Positions 26,363 to 35,762 are shown, numbered from the stretch's first letter. The stretch: DNA of 64,000 bases from CAVSJA01 sp963728145 (GCA_963728145.1 CAVSJA010000007.1:372001-436000); one strand, 5' to 3'. The notes: a model not told the origin generated them from the letters alone. Made by a program: numbers and translations.

Positions 26363-27265
26363 ATGTTGGGCGTAACCATATTAGGAAATAACTCTGCATT
26401 ACCTGCATTTGACCGGCATCCTACTGCACAACTGGTAACTCTTGATGATCATCTTTTTCTCGTCGATTGCGGTGAAGGGACACAAATGCAATTGACAAAA
26501 TATAAGATCCGTTGGGGACGGTTCAATCATATCTTCATTTCTCATCTTCACGGGGATCATTACTTTGGTCTTCCCGGATTCTTAAACAGCATGGGTTTAT
26601 TAAATCGCGAGCATGACCTGCATCTGTATGCGCCAGCACCCTTAAAAGATATTCTCGACCTTCAATTTAAAGCGGCTGGAACTGTTCTGCCATATAAACT
26701 ACACTTCCATTCACTAAATGACGAAGGCGAATTGTTGAAAACCGACAGGGTTCGGGTAAATTGCTTTTCAACCAAACACCGTATTTGTTGTTTTGGGTTT
26801 CGTTTTGAACAGGTGAAAGCCGCTCGTAGAGTTAATCCTGAAAAAGCAATAGCTCATGGGGTTCCTTCTTCGTTTTACGATCATTTGAAGTTAGGTGAAG
26901 ATTATACAAGCAAGGATGGTAAGCTTATTAAGAACGAATGGGTAACCGAGGCAACACCTCGTCCAAAATCTTATGCATATAGCGCGGATACAATTTATGA
27001 TGAGGAACTGGTGGAGAAAGTGAAAGGCGTTGACATACTGTATCACGAAACTACTTATTTAAAAGAACTGGAAGAAAGAGCTGCAGCGAGATTTCATGCA
27101 ACCACTGTGCAGGCAGCAACAATTGCAAAGAAAGCCGGAGTGGGAAGACTACTAATCGGCCATTTTAGTTCGAAATATGATAAGCTGGAGATATTTGAAG
27201 AAGAAGCACGAGAGATCTTTCCCAATACAGATCTTGCTCTTGAAGGAGTAACCTACCGAATTTGA
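26363..27265 (+). CDS. rnz: Ribonuclease Z
   Basis: 300 residues of the metallo-beta-lactamase fold. The tRNase Z motif HLHGDHYFGLPG holds the zinc ligands; FSTKHRICCFGFRFEQ, the AYSADT (Asp ligand) and HFSSKYD near the C-terminus are also conserved. It trims the 3' trailers of tRNA precursors, which fits the tRNA genes at 3.7-5.9 kb that lack encoded CCA. It belongs to the short tRNase Z form and is cytoplasmic. The frame is intact. Confidence 0.93.
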   Translation: MLGVTILGNNSALPAFDRHPTAQLVTLDDHLFLVDCGEGTQMQLTKYKIRWGRFNHIFISHLHGDHYFGLPGFLNSMGLLNREHDLHLYAPAPLKDILDLQFKAAGTVLPYKLHFHSLNDEGELLKTDRVRVNCFSTKHRICCFGFRFEQVKAARRVNPEKAIAHGVPSSFYDHLKLGEDYTSKDGKLIKNEWVTEATPRPKSYAYSADTIYDEELVEKVKGVDILYHETTYLKELEERAAARFHATTVQAATIAKKAGVGRLLIGHFSSKYDKLEIFEEEAREIFPNTDLALEGVTYRI

Positions 27266-27330
27266 TATTGCTTAAAATTATTGGTTGATAAGGCGGGATC
27301 TGCATTGCACTTAATTCGTTAAATTTAAAT

Positions 27331-30300
27331 ATGCGATCCGGCCTCCTTATCCTGATATTATTCATTCAGTTGAATAGTTCTTCTGCTCGCGCACAAGTAC
27401 ATCCCTTTGTAAATTATACTCCAACGGATGGGCTCGTCAACAACAGGTGCCGCTTTATGTACCAGGACAGCAAGGGGCGATTATTTATTACCACATTTGG
27501 TGGATTAAGCATATACGATGGCGCCAGGTTCACCAATTATACAACAGATAATGGTTTATCGGTGAGTATGGTGAATGATGTAGTGGAAATGGGGGAAGAT
27601 TCAATCTGGATCATTCCAAATAGCAATAAAATTCATTGCCTTTCCAATGGGAAACTTGAGGACATAGTAACCGCCGACCGTTTTTATCCCGTAATAAATA
27701 AGTTATTAAAGTGCAGCGATGGTTACTATTATGCTCTAGCTGATGATGGTCTTTATAGGTTTAAGGATAATCGATTTATCAGGATCAACCTGAAGGATGA
27801 AAATGGAATAGGGTTTAATAATTATTTTGTCAAAGGCGTTGAAATAGATGGTAAGCTATTCATTATTACCGACCCATCAACACGCAATTTTGCGGCAGCA
27901 GCGCGATTAGTAATATTCGATCTTAAATCTTATAAAACAATCATAAGCAAAAAACCTCCTGATTTTTTCTATGTCATACAATCCCCTCAAAAAGAAATCC
28001 TGGTTTCGACACGAGAAGGAGTAAGAAAACTAAATGAACAGGCTCTTCTGGAAGATAATATTCTTGTAGAACCCTTATCTGCGCCATTTAAAGCGGCTGA
28101 AAAAATTCACCCAAGCCATATCTACTTTGACCGTCAACAGAATTGGTGGCTTTCTACTTTTAATGGTGTTTTTAGACTTGATAAAGAAGGTCAAACAAAA
28201 GAGTTTAATATTCATAATGGCCTTCCCGTGAATTCAATTTCATCTATATTCCAGGACAAGGAAAATATTATTTGGTTCCTCAATACGGAAACAGGATTCA
28301 GCAAACTGTCGAGTCCCAATTTTGAATCATATACGGCTTTAAAGCCAGGGTTCGTAGTCAGCGATATTTATTCAGACAGCCGAAGTGATTCCTCCTGGTT
28401 CCTGGATGTGGATCACAAAAAGGTTTTACTGCAAGTAGGAAATGTGTCGAAGCAATTCCTTATTCACCACAAATCAACCCTGTTTCCCAGAATACTTGTT
28501 GGGAGGTCTGGCAAAGTATTTTTGTTTGATAAATATGGCTTGTGTCAATTCATAATTCCTCCTGCCGGGGATATTCTCATTCCCCGCCCGGTCTATCGCG
28601 TCCGCAACAGAAATTATAGAGGCATCAGTTGTATGTTGCAGGATAAGAATGGGAACTTGCTTATCTCTACTGAGGATTTGGAGGTGTTTGTCGATAATAA
28701 ATTAATTGTATCGTATCCGCTTGGAGGTCTTGCTGACCAATTCGTCATTGTTCCAGACAATAACTTATGGATAGCAACAAGAGAAGGAGAACTTTTTCAC
28801 TTTCGAATCCATCCTGAAGATCCTGAACATTATCTGGAGTTGATAGCATTGTACGAAAAGGAGCTGGTCAAAATAGCACCACGCTCCATTGCGGTTGATA
28901 AGCACCAAAATGTTTGGGTGGGTACTCGTGATCACGGTCTCGTTCGTTTTTCTTTTGATGAAAAAGGCAATGTAAATTCCAGGAAAAATTTTACTGCAAA
29001 AAACGGCCTATCAGACAATTTCATTACCTATCTGCATTGCGACGCAGAAGGCATCATATGGGCCTGCACACCTACCGGTTTGGATAAGGTGCAAATAAAA
29101 GATGATAAAATAGTAGTGGAAAACATTACCCGCGCAAACAACCTTTACCAATATGTGACGAAAATACAAACAAACAAAAAGGGCGTTCATTGGATCTTCA
29201 CTAATGCCGGGGTTATAAGAATCGAACCCACTTCTTCTCTTTCAAAAAAATTCCAGCCAAAAATATCTTTTTCCGAAATCAGGGCGGGAAAGGACACGAT
29301 CAGCAGCAGGGAAACCAAGGTATACCTTTCTTATAGGGAAAATCAATTGAATTTTCACCTTGCCGCGCCAAGTTTTATCAATGAAAAACAAACCCATTTC
29401 AGTTATCTGTTGGAAGGAAGTACAAACGATTCCTGGAGTGAACCTTCAGCGAATAGTGAGATCAAGTTGGTCAATCTCGCCCCAGGTGACTATACGTTAC
29501 ATGTAAAAGCCACTTTTCCCAGTGGACTTTATCCCGTTACGGAAGATCTGTTTCAATTTGAAATTCTTTCTCCGTGGTGGCAAACCTGGTGGTTCAGGAT
29601 TCTATTGATTAGTACTGCAATCCTGGTTACGGCAATGTTCGTGAGAAGCTATTTTCGCAGAAAGATAGAGAAACAGCGGATGCTGCTGGAGAAACAACAG
29701 GTGATTGAGCTTGAAAGGAAGCGAATCGCAGGTGAAATGCATGATGATCTTGGTGCGGGGCTTTCCAATATCCGTTTCCTGAGTGAAAAAGTAAAACGTG
29801 AAAGTTTCAATACCAGAACGCAGTCCGACGCTGAAAAGCTTATCAACAACTCCAATGACCTTGCACAGAAAATGAATGAGATCATTTGGGCTATGAATGA
29901 GAAGAATGATACACTCGAAGTTCTGATCTATTATACCCGCGCTTATGCTATGGAGTATTGCGAGGAAAACAACCTGGAGTGTAAAGTGATCTTGCCCTCA
30001 TCTATACCTGGGAAATTTGTTAGCGGCGAAATAAGAAGAAATATTTTTCTTACGATTAAGGAAAGCCTGCATAATGTAGTTAAGCATTCAGGTGCTTTGG
30101 CCGTCCTCATCGAATTCAAATTAGCTAACGGTTTATATGTTCGCATTAGTGATAATGGCAAGGGAATAAAAAGTGAAAACATGAGGCAGAATGGCAACGG
30201 TTTAATTAACATGCAAAGAAGGATCAGTGAATTAAAGGGAACTTTGAATATTATGAGCACGGAAGGGGTGACAGTGGAATTTACCGTTCCGCTTAGTTAA
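27331..30300 (+). CDS. Two-component sensor histidine kinase with Reg_prop propeller and Y_Y_Y domain
   Basis: 989 residues: signal peptide (1-22), periplasmic beta-propeller repeats (about 35-640; repeats like DSKGRLFITTFGGLSIYDG and DKHQNVWVGTRDHGLVRF), a Y_Y_Y domain (about 660-740, ending LAPGDYTLHVKA), one membrane helix (about 748-770), a HisKA_3 dimerisation domain with phospho-His in GEMHDDLGAGLSN, and a HATPase domain with ESLHNVVKHSG (N box) and DNGKGI / GNGLINM (G boxes). It lacks the receiver and AraC domains of hybrid sensors; the cognate regulator follows 52 bases later. In Bacteroidota this architecture often senses carbohydrates, but the ligand here is unknown. Confidence 0.9.
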   Translation: MRSGLLILILFIQLNSSSARAQVHPFVNYTPTDGLVNNRCRFMYQDSKGRLFITTFGGLSIYDGARFTNYTTDNGLSVSMVNDVVEMGEDSIWIIPNSNKIHCLSNGKLEDIVTADRFYPVINKLLKCSDGYYYALADDGLYRFKDNRFIRINLKDENGIGFNNYFVKGVEIDGKLFIITDPSTRNFAAAARLVIFDLKSYKTIISKKPPDFFYVIQSPQKEILVSTREGVRKLNEQALLEDNILVEPLSAPFKAAEKIHPSHIYFDRQQNWWLSTFNGVFRLDKEGQTKEFNIHNGLPVNSISSIFQDKENIIWFLNTETGFSKLSSPNFESYTALKPGFVVSDIYSDSRSDSSWFLDVDHKKVLLQVGNVSKQFLIHHKSTLFPRILVGRSGKVFLFDKYGLCQFIIPPAGDILIPRPVYRVRNRNYRGISCMLQDKNGNLLISTEDLEVFVDNKLIVSYPLGGLADQFVIVPDNNLWIATREGELFHFRIHPEDPEHYLELIALYEKELVKIAPRSIAVDKHQNVWVGTRDHGLVRFSFDEKGNVNSRKNFTAKNGLSDNFITYLHCDAEGIIWACTPTGLDKVQIKDDKIVVENITRANNLYQYVTKIQTNKKGVHWIFTNAGVIRIEPTSSLSKKFQPKISFSEIRAGKDTISSRETKVYLSYRENQLNFHLAAPSFINEKQTHFSYLLEGSTNDSWSEPSANSEIKLVNLAPGDYTLHVKATFPSGLYPVTEDLFQFEILSPWWQTWWFRILLISTAILVTAMFVRSYFRRKIEKQRMLLEKQQVIELERKRIAGEMHDDLGAGLSNIRFLSEKVKRESFNTRTQSDAEKLINNSNDLAQKMNEIIWAMNEKNDTLEVLIYYTRAYAMEYCEENNLECKVILPSSIPGKFVSGEIRRNIFLTIKESLHNVVKHSGALAVLIEFKLANGLYVRISDNGKGIKSENMRQNGNGLINMQRRISELKGTLNIMSTEGVTVEFTVPLS

Positions 30301-30339
30301 GAATAACTTTAATACTATTTTTTGCTTGAAACCATCAAT

Positions 30340-30347
30340 TAATTTTG
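30340..30347 (+). promoter_or_regulatory. -7 box upstream of the response regulator
   Basis: TAATTTTG fits TAnnTTTG and ends four bases before the ATG at 30352. If used, the transcript would be nearly leaderless. A TTG occurs at 30322-30324. Confidence 0.35.
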
Positions 30348-30351
30348 TACC

Positions 30352-30984
30352 ATGGCTCCGATAAAGGTTTGCATAGTGGAAGATCTTAAAGATGTAAGGG
30401 AAGGCATTTCCGCAGTTCTAGCCATGGACGATCGTTTTGAGCTGTTGTCAGCATATGCAAACGCGGAAATGGCAACGAAGGAATTGCCTGCCTGGCAACC
30501 GCATATTGTGATCATGGATATCAATCTACCCGGAATGAGCGGGATAGATTGTATAAAAAAAGTGAAAGCTGATTGCCCGAATACCCAATTCATGATGTTC
30601 ACCGTATATGAAGATGAGGACAAAGTATTCCAGGCTCTGGCCGCAGGAGCGAGTAGTTATCTTCTCAAAAAGACTTCTTTGGCGAAAATTGTTGATTCTC
30701 TGATCGAGCTTCACGAGGGCGGTTCGCCGATGAGCACACAAATCGCCCGAAAAATCATCGAGTTTTATCAGAAACAAAATGAAGAGGTGGTAGATGAAGG
30801 AAAGCTACTGAGCAATAAAGAACATACGATACTAGAACTCTTAGCAAAAGGTCATTTGTATAAAGAGATTTCTATCGTGTTAAGTATTTCTGTAAATACC
30901 GTCAAACAGCATATTCATAATATCTACCAGAAGTTACACGTTAAAAACCGCACGGAAGCGATCAACAAAGTTTTTCGGAACTAG
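30352..30984 (+). CDS. LuxR/NarL-family response regulator
   Basis: 210 residues. The receiver domain (1-120) has the acidic pair in IVEDLKD, the phosphoacceptor Asp in IVIMDINLPGMSG (about 56) and the conserved Lys in SYLLKKTS. The C-terminal LuxR helix-turn-helix contains LSNKEHTILELLAKGHLYKEI and SVNTVKQHIHNIYQKLHVKNRTEA. It is the evident partner of the upstream HisKA_3 kinase, a family that pairs with NarL regulators. Targets are unknown; the next genes are candidate members of the regulon by proximity only. Confidence 0.92.
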   Translation: MAPIKVCIVEDLKDVREGISAVLAMDDRFELLSAYANAEMATKELPAWQPHIVIMDINLPGMSGIDCIKKVKADCPNTQFMMFTVYEDEDKVFQALAAGASSYLLKKTSLAKIVDSLIELHEGGSPMSTQIARKIIEFYQKQNEEVVDEGKLLSNKEHTILELLAKGHLYKEISIVLSISVNTVKQHIHNIYQKLHVKNRTEAINKVFRN

Positions 30985-31120
30985 AGGTATTTTTTCCTTC
31001 ACCCATTTGTACTAGTTGCAGTCCGCTTTTTACCAATCTATCAGCCATTAAGGAACGATTTCTAACAATACTACTATTGCTTCCACCCTTCCTTCCACGC
31101 TACTTTTAGAAAAAACTATT

Positions 31121-31816
31121 ATGAGAAAATTACTCCTTTTATTAATGCTATTTCCACTAATAGCGCTCAGTCAAAGTGGGAAAGATGATAAGTCCAAAAA
31201 CGCGAAAGCTGATAAATCTAAAAGCAAATCCTCAGACAAAAAAACCGGTATAGGTATAGGATTGAAAGCGGGCCTCAATTTCGCCAATGTTACAGGAGCA
31301 TCTTCAATCAACAGCAAAAACAAAACAGGATACATGATTGGAGCATTCCTTAATCAACCATCGCGGGGCTTGATTTCTTACAGGTTGGAGCTGGCGTATT
31401 CAAAGCAGGGTTTCGATTTCAAAACGAATACTAATACAGGGACTGTGGATCAGAGTTACATTTTGATACCAACACTCATGGGAATCAAGCTGGGGAAGTT
31501 TGCTCTATTGGAATTTGGAATGCAGACTGCCTACCTCCTAAATTCCAAAGCGGATACCAGTTCGAACCAGGGAGGCACAGACCCGAGTCCTATGGCCAGC
31601 CTGACGAAATTTCAAAACCGTGTGAGTCTTGGCGGGGCAGCGGGATTCGAAATTTATCCGTTCAAAGGCATATTGCTGGGAGCGAGGTACAATGTAAGTT
31701 TTGGTGATATGTTTAAAATGTCACCTCCATCCTCTACAACGCCGCCACCTTCTTTTTTGCCAAGTATAGATATAAAAAATAACGTTGTACAATTTTACCT
31801 TGGATATCGCTTTTAA
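31121..31816 (+). CDS. PorT-like outer-membrane beta-barrel protein
   Basis: 231 residues: signal peptide (MRKLLLLLMLFPLIALSQ), a lysine/serine-rich linker (residues 20-42), then alternating beta strands starting IGIGLKAGLNFANVTG and ending VVQFYLGYRF, a terminal aromatic typical of outer-membrane barrels. The size fits an eight-stranded barrel. The charged linker before the barrel is unusual and might contact peptidoglycan. Function unknown. A separate downstream gene starts 10 bases after the stop. Confidence 0.7.
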   Translation: MRKLLLLLMLFPLIALSQSGKDDKSKNAKADKSKSKSSDKKTGIGIGLKAGLNFANVTGASSINSKNKTGYMIGAFLNQPSRGLISYRLELAYSKQGFDFKTNTNTGTVDQSYILIPTLMGIKLGKFALLEFGMQTAYLLNSKADTSSNQGGTDPSPMASLTKFQNRVSLGGAAGFEIYPFKGILLGARYNVSFGDMFKMSPPSSTTPPPSFLPSIDIKNNVVQFYLGYRF

Positions 31817-31826
31817 ACATATTGTT

Positions 31827-32372
31827 ATGAAAAAAATAATGCTTTCAATATTCTGCTGTTTAATTGGTACCGTACTGTTTGCAAAAACAATGGATACCAT
31901 TCCCGTCCCGGAATTTGTAAACGAAGTATACTATTATGATAAGGCTAGCACTATTTTAGTTCCATTGGAAAAAACCAGCGCAGAAATGAAGTCCAAAATG
32001 AAACTAATTGGTGGTGGTTCTGTCGCTTATGTAATTGATGGCGATAAATCTGCTAATCGTATCAGTCCGGAAGGCGCTTCTTTTGTGATTACGATGTCCG
32101 GCGGATCCACGATGGATCCTGCTATGACGATAAGTTTGTACCGATTTGATTCAAGGAAAGGTAGGCGGGAGGCCTCGATGGGCCAATACAGCGGGATGGG
32201 AGGCGGTCAAAAAGGGGGAAGTACAGTTGAAATCAAATTCAAGAAAGTCAAAGAGGGGACGTTTGAGATAATCATTATCGGCGATCTTGGAAAAGGGGAA
32301 TACGGTTTTCTCAACTCATACTCAATGAATTCCGGCAGAGGTATGACAACATTTGCGTTTGGGATAGATTAA
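31827..32372 (+). CDS. Secreted protein of unknown function
   Basis: 181 residues from the ATG at 31827, chosen because it opens a clear signal peptide (MKKIMLSIFCCLIGTVLFAK); an upstream frame extension overlaps the porin gene. I do not recognise the family. The mature part has YYYDKASTILVPLEKTSAEMKSK near the start, a beta-rich middle, a Gly/Met/Ser-rich segment (MGQYSGMGGGQKGG) near residue 130, and ends in YSMNSGRGMTTFAFGID. Its tight spacing after the PorT-like gene suggests a two-gene envelope unit. Confidence 0.6.
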   Translation: MKKIMLSIFCCLIGTVLFAKTMDTIPVPEFVNEVYYYDKASTILVPLEKTSAEMKSKMKLIGGGSVAYVIDGDKSANRISPEGASFVITMSGGSTMDPAMTISLYRFDSRKGRREASMGQYSGMGGGQKGGSTVEIKFKKVKEGTFEIIIIGDLGKGEYGFLNSYSMNSGRGMTTFAFGID

Positions 32373-32405
32373 TAAGTTCACCAGTTATGAATAAAATACT
32401 TTTAT

Positions 32406-32765
32406 ATGGAAACACTGCAAGTCACAGCACAAGAAACTCTTGAGCATCATTTGGAAGCATTTGGAAAGAATGACATAGAGGGAATAATGGAAGATTATAC
32501 AGAACAATCTGAGGTTTGGACACCAGAGGGAGCTATTAAAGGACTGAAGGATATAAGATCTTTTTTTTCTTACGCTTTTACACTCTTTCCAAAAGAGAGT
32601 ACAAGTTTAAAAATAAAGCAGATGATTGTTAATAAGGATAAGGCATATATAGTATGGACAGCAGAAAGTGCGGTAATAAATGTCCCAATTGGTACAGATA
32701 GCTTCGAAATAAAAATCGGCAAGATTTTGTGGCAAAGTGCCGCCATCCAAATAATATCTAAATGA
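32406..32765 (+). CDS. SnoaL/NTF2-like domain protein
   Basis: 119 residues. The N-terminal helix TLEHHLEAFGKNDIEGIMEDYTEQSEVWTPEG and the following IKGLKDIRSFFSYAF match the SnoaL-like polyketide-cyclase/NTF2 fold. No catalytic residues can be assigned, and many members have unknown ligands. No signal peptide is seen. The C-terminus (ILWQSAAIQIISK) is slightly shorter than usual but plausible. Confidence 0.65.
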   Translation: METLQVTAQETLEHHLEAFGKNDIEGIMEDYTEQSEVWTPEGAIKGLKDIRSFFSYAFTLFPKESTSLKIKQMIVNKDKAYIVWTAESAVINVPIGTDSFEIKIGKILWQSAAIQIISK

Positions 32766-32865
32766 ATATTTCCTGAGGCATAAATCCTGGGTTGGTATCT
32801 TCGTATAATTAAAACTTATTTTTGATAATTTCCGCATCACATTCAGGATCAAAAATAAAAATTGT

Positions 32866-33805
32866 ATGAAGCATCCAATCTATCTCCTTTCTGCAGTGGT
32901 GATTTTGAATTCCTGTTCTGACAAACCAGGTAAAAAAGATGAAGGACTCTCTGGTAAAACGGAAATCCAATACAATAAAAACTTATTGGATAGTGTAAGG
33001 ACTGCTGCAACCACAACTTCCGGGGAATTGCCGACTTCGATCGGGTATATTAAATATGCCGAGAGTATCCGAAAATGGAGTGATCTGGTTGAAGGTGGTG
33101 GAAATGAGTCCGCAACGATGGCACGTACTGCTTTTCAGGTACGCTATTCTGATGGATGGATAATGATCGATGCAGGAATGGATCGTGCCATTCACAAATT
33201 CTTTGAAAAGAACGGGCCGCAACCATTTGATTCAACCAAGGCTGATTCTAGTTCGTCAAGCTGTTGAAGGAGCAAAACTTATTGTAGTTACGCATGAGCA
33301 TGGGGATCATGTTGGAGGATCGATCTATACCAACAATGAAGCGGTTCCAAAAAAAACCATTCTGACACGCGATCAGGTCAATTCTCTTATCAGCAAACCG
33401 CAAATGCCGGAGATAGGTCTAACCGAAGAGAAGAGTAATAACTATGTTATTGCAGATTTTGCAGACTTTCACCCTGTCGCACCCGGCATTGTCTTAATCA
33501 AAGCTCCCGGCCATACGAAAGGCGAAATCATGATCTATGTAAAACTTCAAAATGCGAGGGAATATCTCTTTGTTGGTGATGTTACATGGACTTACCAGGG
33601 AGCGGCCGAGGCGAAACAAAAACCAGCAAGCGAACGCAGCAGGCTGGGAGAGGACTCCATTACAATCGCCCGGCAATTGAACTGGATCCATGATCTGATG
33701 ACGAATGAAAAAGTTACTATAATTGTAAGTCACGATGATATTATGGTTCCTAAATTTGCGGATAGTGGGTTGTTACAAAGAGGGTTTGTTACAAAACCGA
33801 AATAA
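32866..33805 (+). CDS. Metallo-beta-lactamase-fold lipoprotein, interrupted by one +1 insertion
   Basis: About 312 residues once one extra T at about 33247 is ignored. The N-terminus (MKHPIYLLSAVVILNSC) looks like a lipoprotein signal. The first frame reaches WIMIDAGMDRAIHKFF, a normal first half of the fold. The second frame resumes LVRQAVEGAKLIVVTHEHGDHVGG, with the zinc motif HEHGDH, then APGHTKGEIMIYV and LFVGDVTW. As written the protein stops at 33267 before the zinc motif. The junction context (GAT-T-CTA) has no stop or obvious slippery site. Substrate unknown; it is outside the ribosomal cluster that carries the other insertions. Confidence 0.78.
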
Positions 33806-33810
33806 GTTTT

Positions 33811-34194
33811 ATGAACTGGCTCTTAATCCTGCTGCTTTCAATTTTCGGTGCGGTTATGGGCTTCCTGTCCGTTAAAGGATATACCGGAAAGCTTGAACCT
33901 TTTCTCTGGTTGCTTTTTGGAATCATAAGCGCTCTTGTCCTTTCAAAAAATGTAGACAATAAGATTTTTCTTCATGCGCTAATAGTTGGCCTGGCATGGG
34001 GAATTTTGAATGCAATAATTCAATCCAGTTTTTTTGATCAATATCTTACTAATAATCCCAATCACCAGGAACGGTTTAAAAATACCGGTTCCCTCAAACC
34101 TCAATATTTTGTTTTGATCATGGGTCCGCTCATTGGATTAGTAACAGGAGCTGCGCTTGGAGGCCTGACTATTTTACTCAAAAAGCTGTGGTAA
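33811..34194 (+). CDS. Small integral membrane protein of unknown function
   Basis: 127 residues with four likely membrane helices (LLILLLSIFGAVMGFLSV; FLWLLFGIISALVLS; LHALIVGLAWGILNAII; FVLIMGPLIGLVTGAALGGLTIL) and a short hydrophilic loop (SSFFDQYLTNNPNHQERFKN). It starts five bases after the metallo-beta-lactamase-fold gene, so it is probably co-transcribed. No family recognised. Confidence 0.6.
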   Translation: MNWLLILLLSIFGAVMGFLSVKGYTGKLEPFLWLLFGIISALVLSKNVDNKIFLHALIVGLAWGILNAIIQSSFFDQYLTNNPNHQERFKNTGSLKPQYFVLIMGPLIGLVTGAALGGLTILLKKLW

Positions 34195-34348
34195 GGTATC
34201 TTCATATTTATTATTCCATCCAGTTTAGCCTCAGGCAGACAAGAATCAATTTCCCACCTGATCAAAAAAGCACAGTAAACCGTCAATATCTTTTAATCCG
34301 GATTTGGCCAATTTTCCAGTCATTTCCGGTTTTTTTGTAAACTGTTAT

Positions 34349-34528
34349 CTAGGATATATAATTCTTGGCAAGCTTTTTCTTATTTGATGCCGAATGGAAG
34401 GATTTTAATTTAAATTGTGCAGCATTCTTATTTACGAACTCTCCCTTTGAGTTTGTATGGATCAATCGCCCAAAATTCTCTGTATTAGTTCTGAAAGATG
34501 CACATTTCCAACCCCGAGGGCCATTTTG
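34349..34528 (-). pseudogene. Possible decayed fragment of a secreted repeat-protein gene
   Basis: An open stretch of 59 codons without a start codon, ending AKNYIS. Its middle (FGRLIHTNSKGEFVNKNAAQ) can be aligned with the EIQTSSKGLLLSRMTTA stretch at 35328-35501, including matching codons around TCAAAGGGA. It may be a more decayed copy of the same N-terminal module. Weak evidence. Confidence 0.3.
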
Positions 34529-34579
34529 TTAAGGCTAACCATCCATCGCCGTAAAAAATCTTGAGACATCACTCCTAAC

Positions 34580-34668
34580 GGTGAATGGTGAATGGTGAAT
34601 AGTGAATAGTGAGTAGTGCGTAAAATCATTGACTATTGACCATTTACCATTGACCATTCACCAATCAC
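34580..34668. repeat. Heptad-word hairpin (GGTGAAT family)
   Basis: Left arm 34580-34618 holds five tandem GGTGAAT/AGTGAAT words. Right arm 34628-34668 holds the complementary words (ACCATTT, ACCATTG, ACCATTCACC). The spacer is about ten bases. It lies upstream of the secreted protein gene at 34700. The word recurs at 50.95 kb. Confidence 0.78.
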
Positions 34669-34699
34669 AATCAAAACCAAAAACATAAATCAATCAATT

Positions 34700-35173
34700 A
34701 TGAAAAAGATCATTTTGCTCCTGACTACACTAGTATTCGTTACTGGAATCAAAGCTCAAAGTAACAAGGAGGACATAGAAATCATTCAGGGCTTGTACGG
34801 AAAAGAAAAAAAGGAAATCATGGCAAGTTTTATCGAATTGGAAGGAACTAAAAAGACTGAATTCTGGAAACTATACGATGAATACGAAACTGCCCGTAAA
34901 TCTCTTGGTAAAAAACGAATTGCCCTCTTGGAGAGATATGCCAAGGAGTATGAAACCAACGATGATAAGAAAATTGATGCGCTGATGAAAGAAATCTTTT
35001 CGCTTCAAAGTCAGACGGATAAACTGATTGTAACTTATTATGACAAAATGAAATTGAAGTCTGGTTTCAAAGCTGCAGCTCAATTCAGTCAACTGGAAGC
35101 ATATTTGCTAAGTCAGATTCGCGCTGCTTTATTGGAAGAGATTCCTTTCATTGGAAAATTGGATGATAAGTAA
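34700..35173 (+). CDS. Secreted helical protein of unknown function
   Basis: 157 residues: signal peptide (MKKIILLLTTLVFVTGIKAQ), then an almost entirely helical, highly charged mature part (KEIMASFIELEGTKKTEFWKLYDEY; KIDALMKEIFSLQSQTDKL), ending QIRAALLEEIPFIGKLDDK. The size and helical content recall Spy/CpxP-like periplasmic proteins, but no LTxxQ motif is present. A second secreted helical protein lies at 35763 in the same orientation. Family not recognised. Confidence 0.6.
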   Translation: MKKIILLLTTLVFVTGIKAQSNKEDIEIIQGLYGKEKKEIMASFIELEGTKKTEFWKLYDEYETARKSLGKKRIALLERYAKEYETNDDKKIDALMKEIFSLQSQTDKLIVTYYDKMKLKSGFKAAAQFSQLEAYLLSQIRAALLEEIPFIGKLDDK

Positions 35174-35286
35174 TGATCCGAAATTTTTTGTAAGTCAAAC
35201 ATGCCGCCAGGTTTAATGGCAAGCTGGGTAAAGTGACCATTCAATTGAAGCAGTAATTGATTTAAAATATTATTTTCTAGCATGAC

Positions 35287-35315
35287 AAAAAGCAAGGGCC
35301 AGCCTCTTGCTTTTT
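35287..35315. terminator. Bidirectional hairpin terminator
   Basis: AAAAAGCAAG (35287-35296) pairs with CTTGCTTTTT (35306-35315). The A and T flanks make it a plausible terminator in both directions, about 114 bases after the gene at 34700 and just after the minus-strand relic. Confidence 0.7.
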
Positions 35316-35327
35316 CTATTATCATCA

Positions 35328-35501
35328 CTACTGGCGGTGAAGGGTAAAGAACGCAGTCGTCATTCTGGAGAGTAAGAGTCCCTTTGAACTGGTTTGGATC
35401 TCCAGTGCCGCGCTATTCTGAGGATTATTTGTACCAATTCCGACGGACCTGTCTGTGCGTATATAAAGTTTATCGATGTCAACCCAAAGAATAAAAAAAG
35501 A
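35328..35501 (-). pseudogene. Relic of an S74-type/tail-fibre-like secreted protein (N-terminal part)
   Basis: A 57-codon open stretch with no usable start. It encodes SVGIGTNNPQNSAALEIQTS followed by SKGLLLSRMTTA. This closely parallels SVGIGTTTPDASSQLQVQST, KGLLIPRMTIAQ at the N-terminus of the intact protein at 54172. Homology stops at FFTLHRQ and a stop codon. It reads as the leftover of a second copy of that gene family. Confidence 0.55.
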
Positions 35502-35505
35502 TCAG

Positions 35506-35762
35506 TTTTCTTCCCATAAGAATCTTGTCTTTAGATGCAAGGAAACTAAGCCAAAGCTTTATGATCAAGATTGGCAATTAGAGAACGGCAAGTAGCGATT
35601 ATCTATCGGAATAGTATGATATTATAAATTTTGGCAGGCAACAGATATACTTTGCAGGTTTTGCTTTGTTACAACCTAATTCTGGAAGCAAAATAGCTTT
35701 CTAATTCTTCGAGGAGGGTCTTCTGTTTAGATTTATTCTTTAAAAAACTAAAATGAGGAAAA
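35506..35762. other. Intergenic stretch with nothing recognised
   Basis: AT-rich sequence upstream of the secreted protein gene at 35763. No gene, RNA or strong hairpin was seen. Confidence 0.4.
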
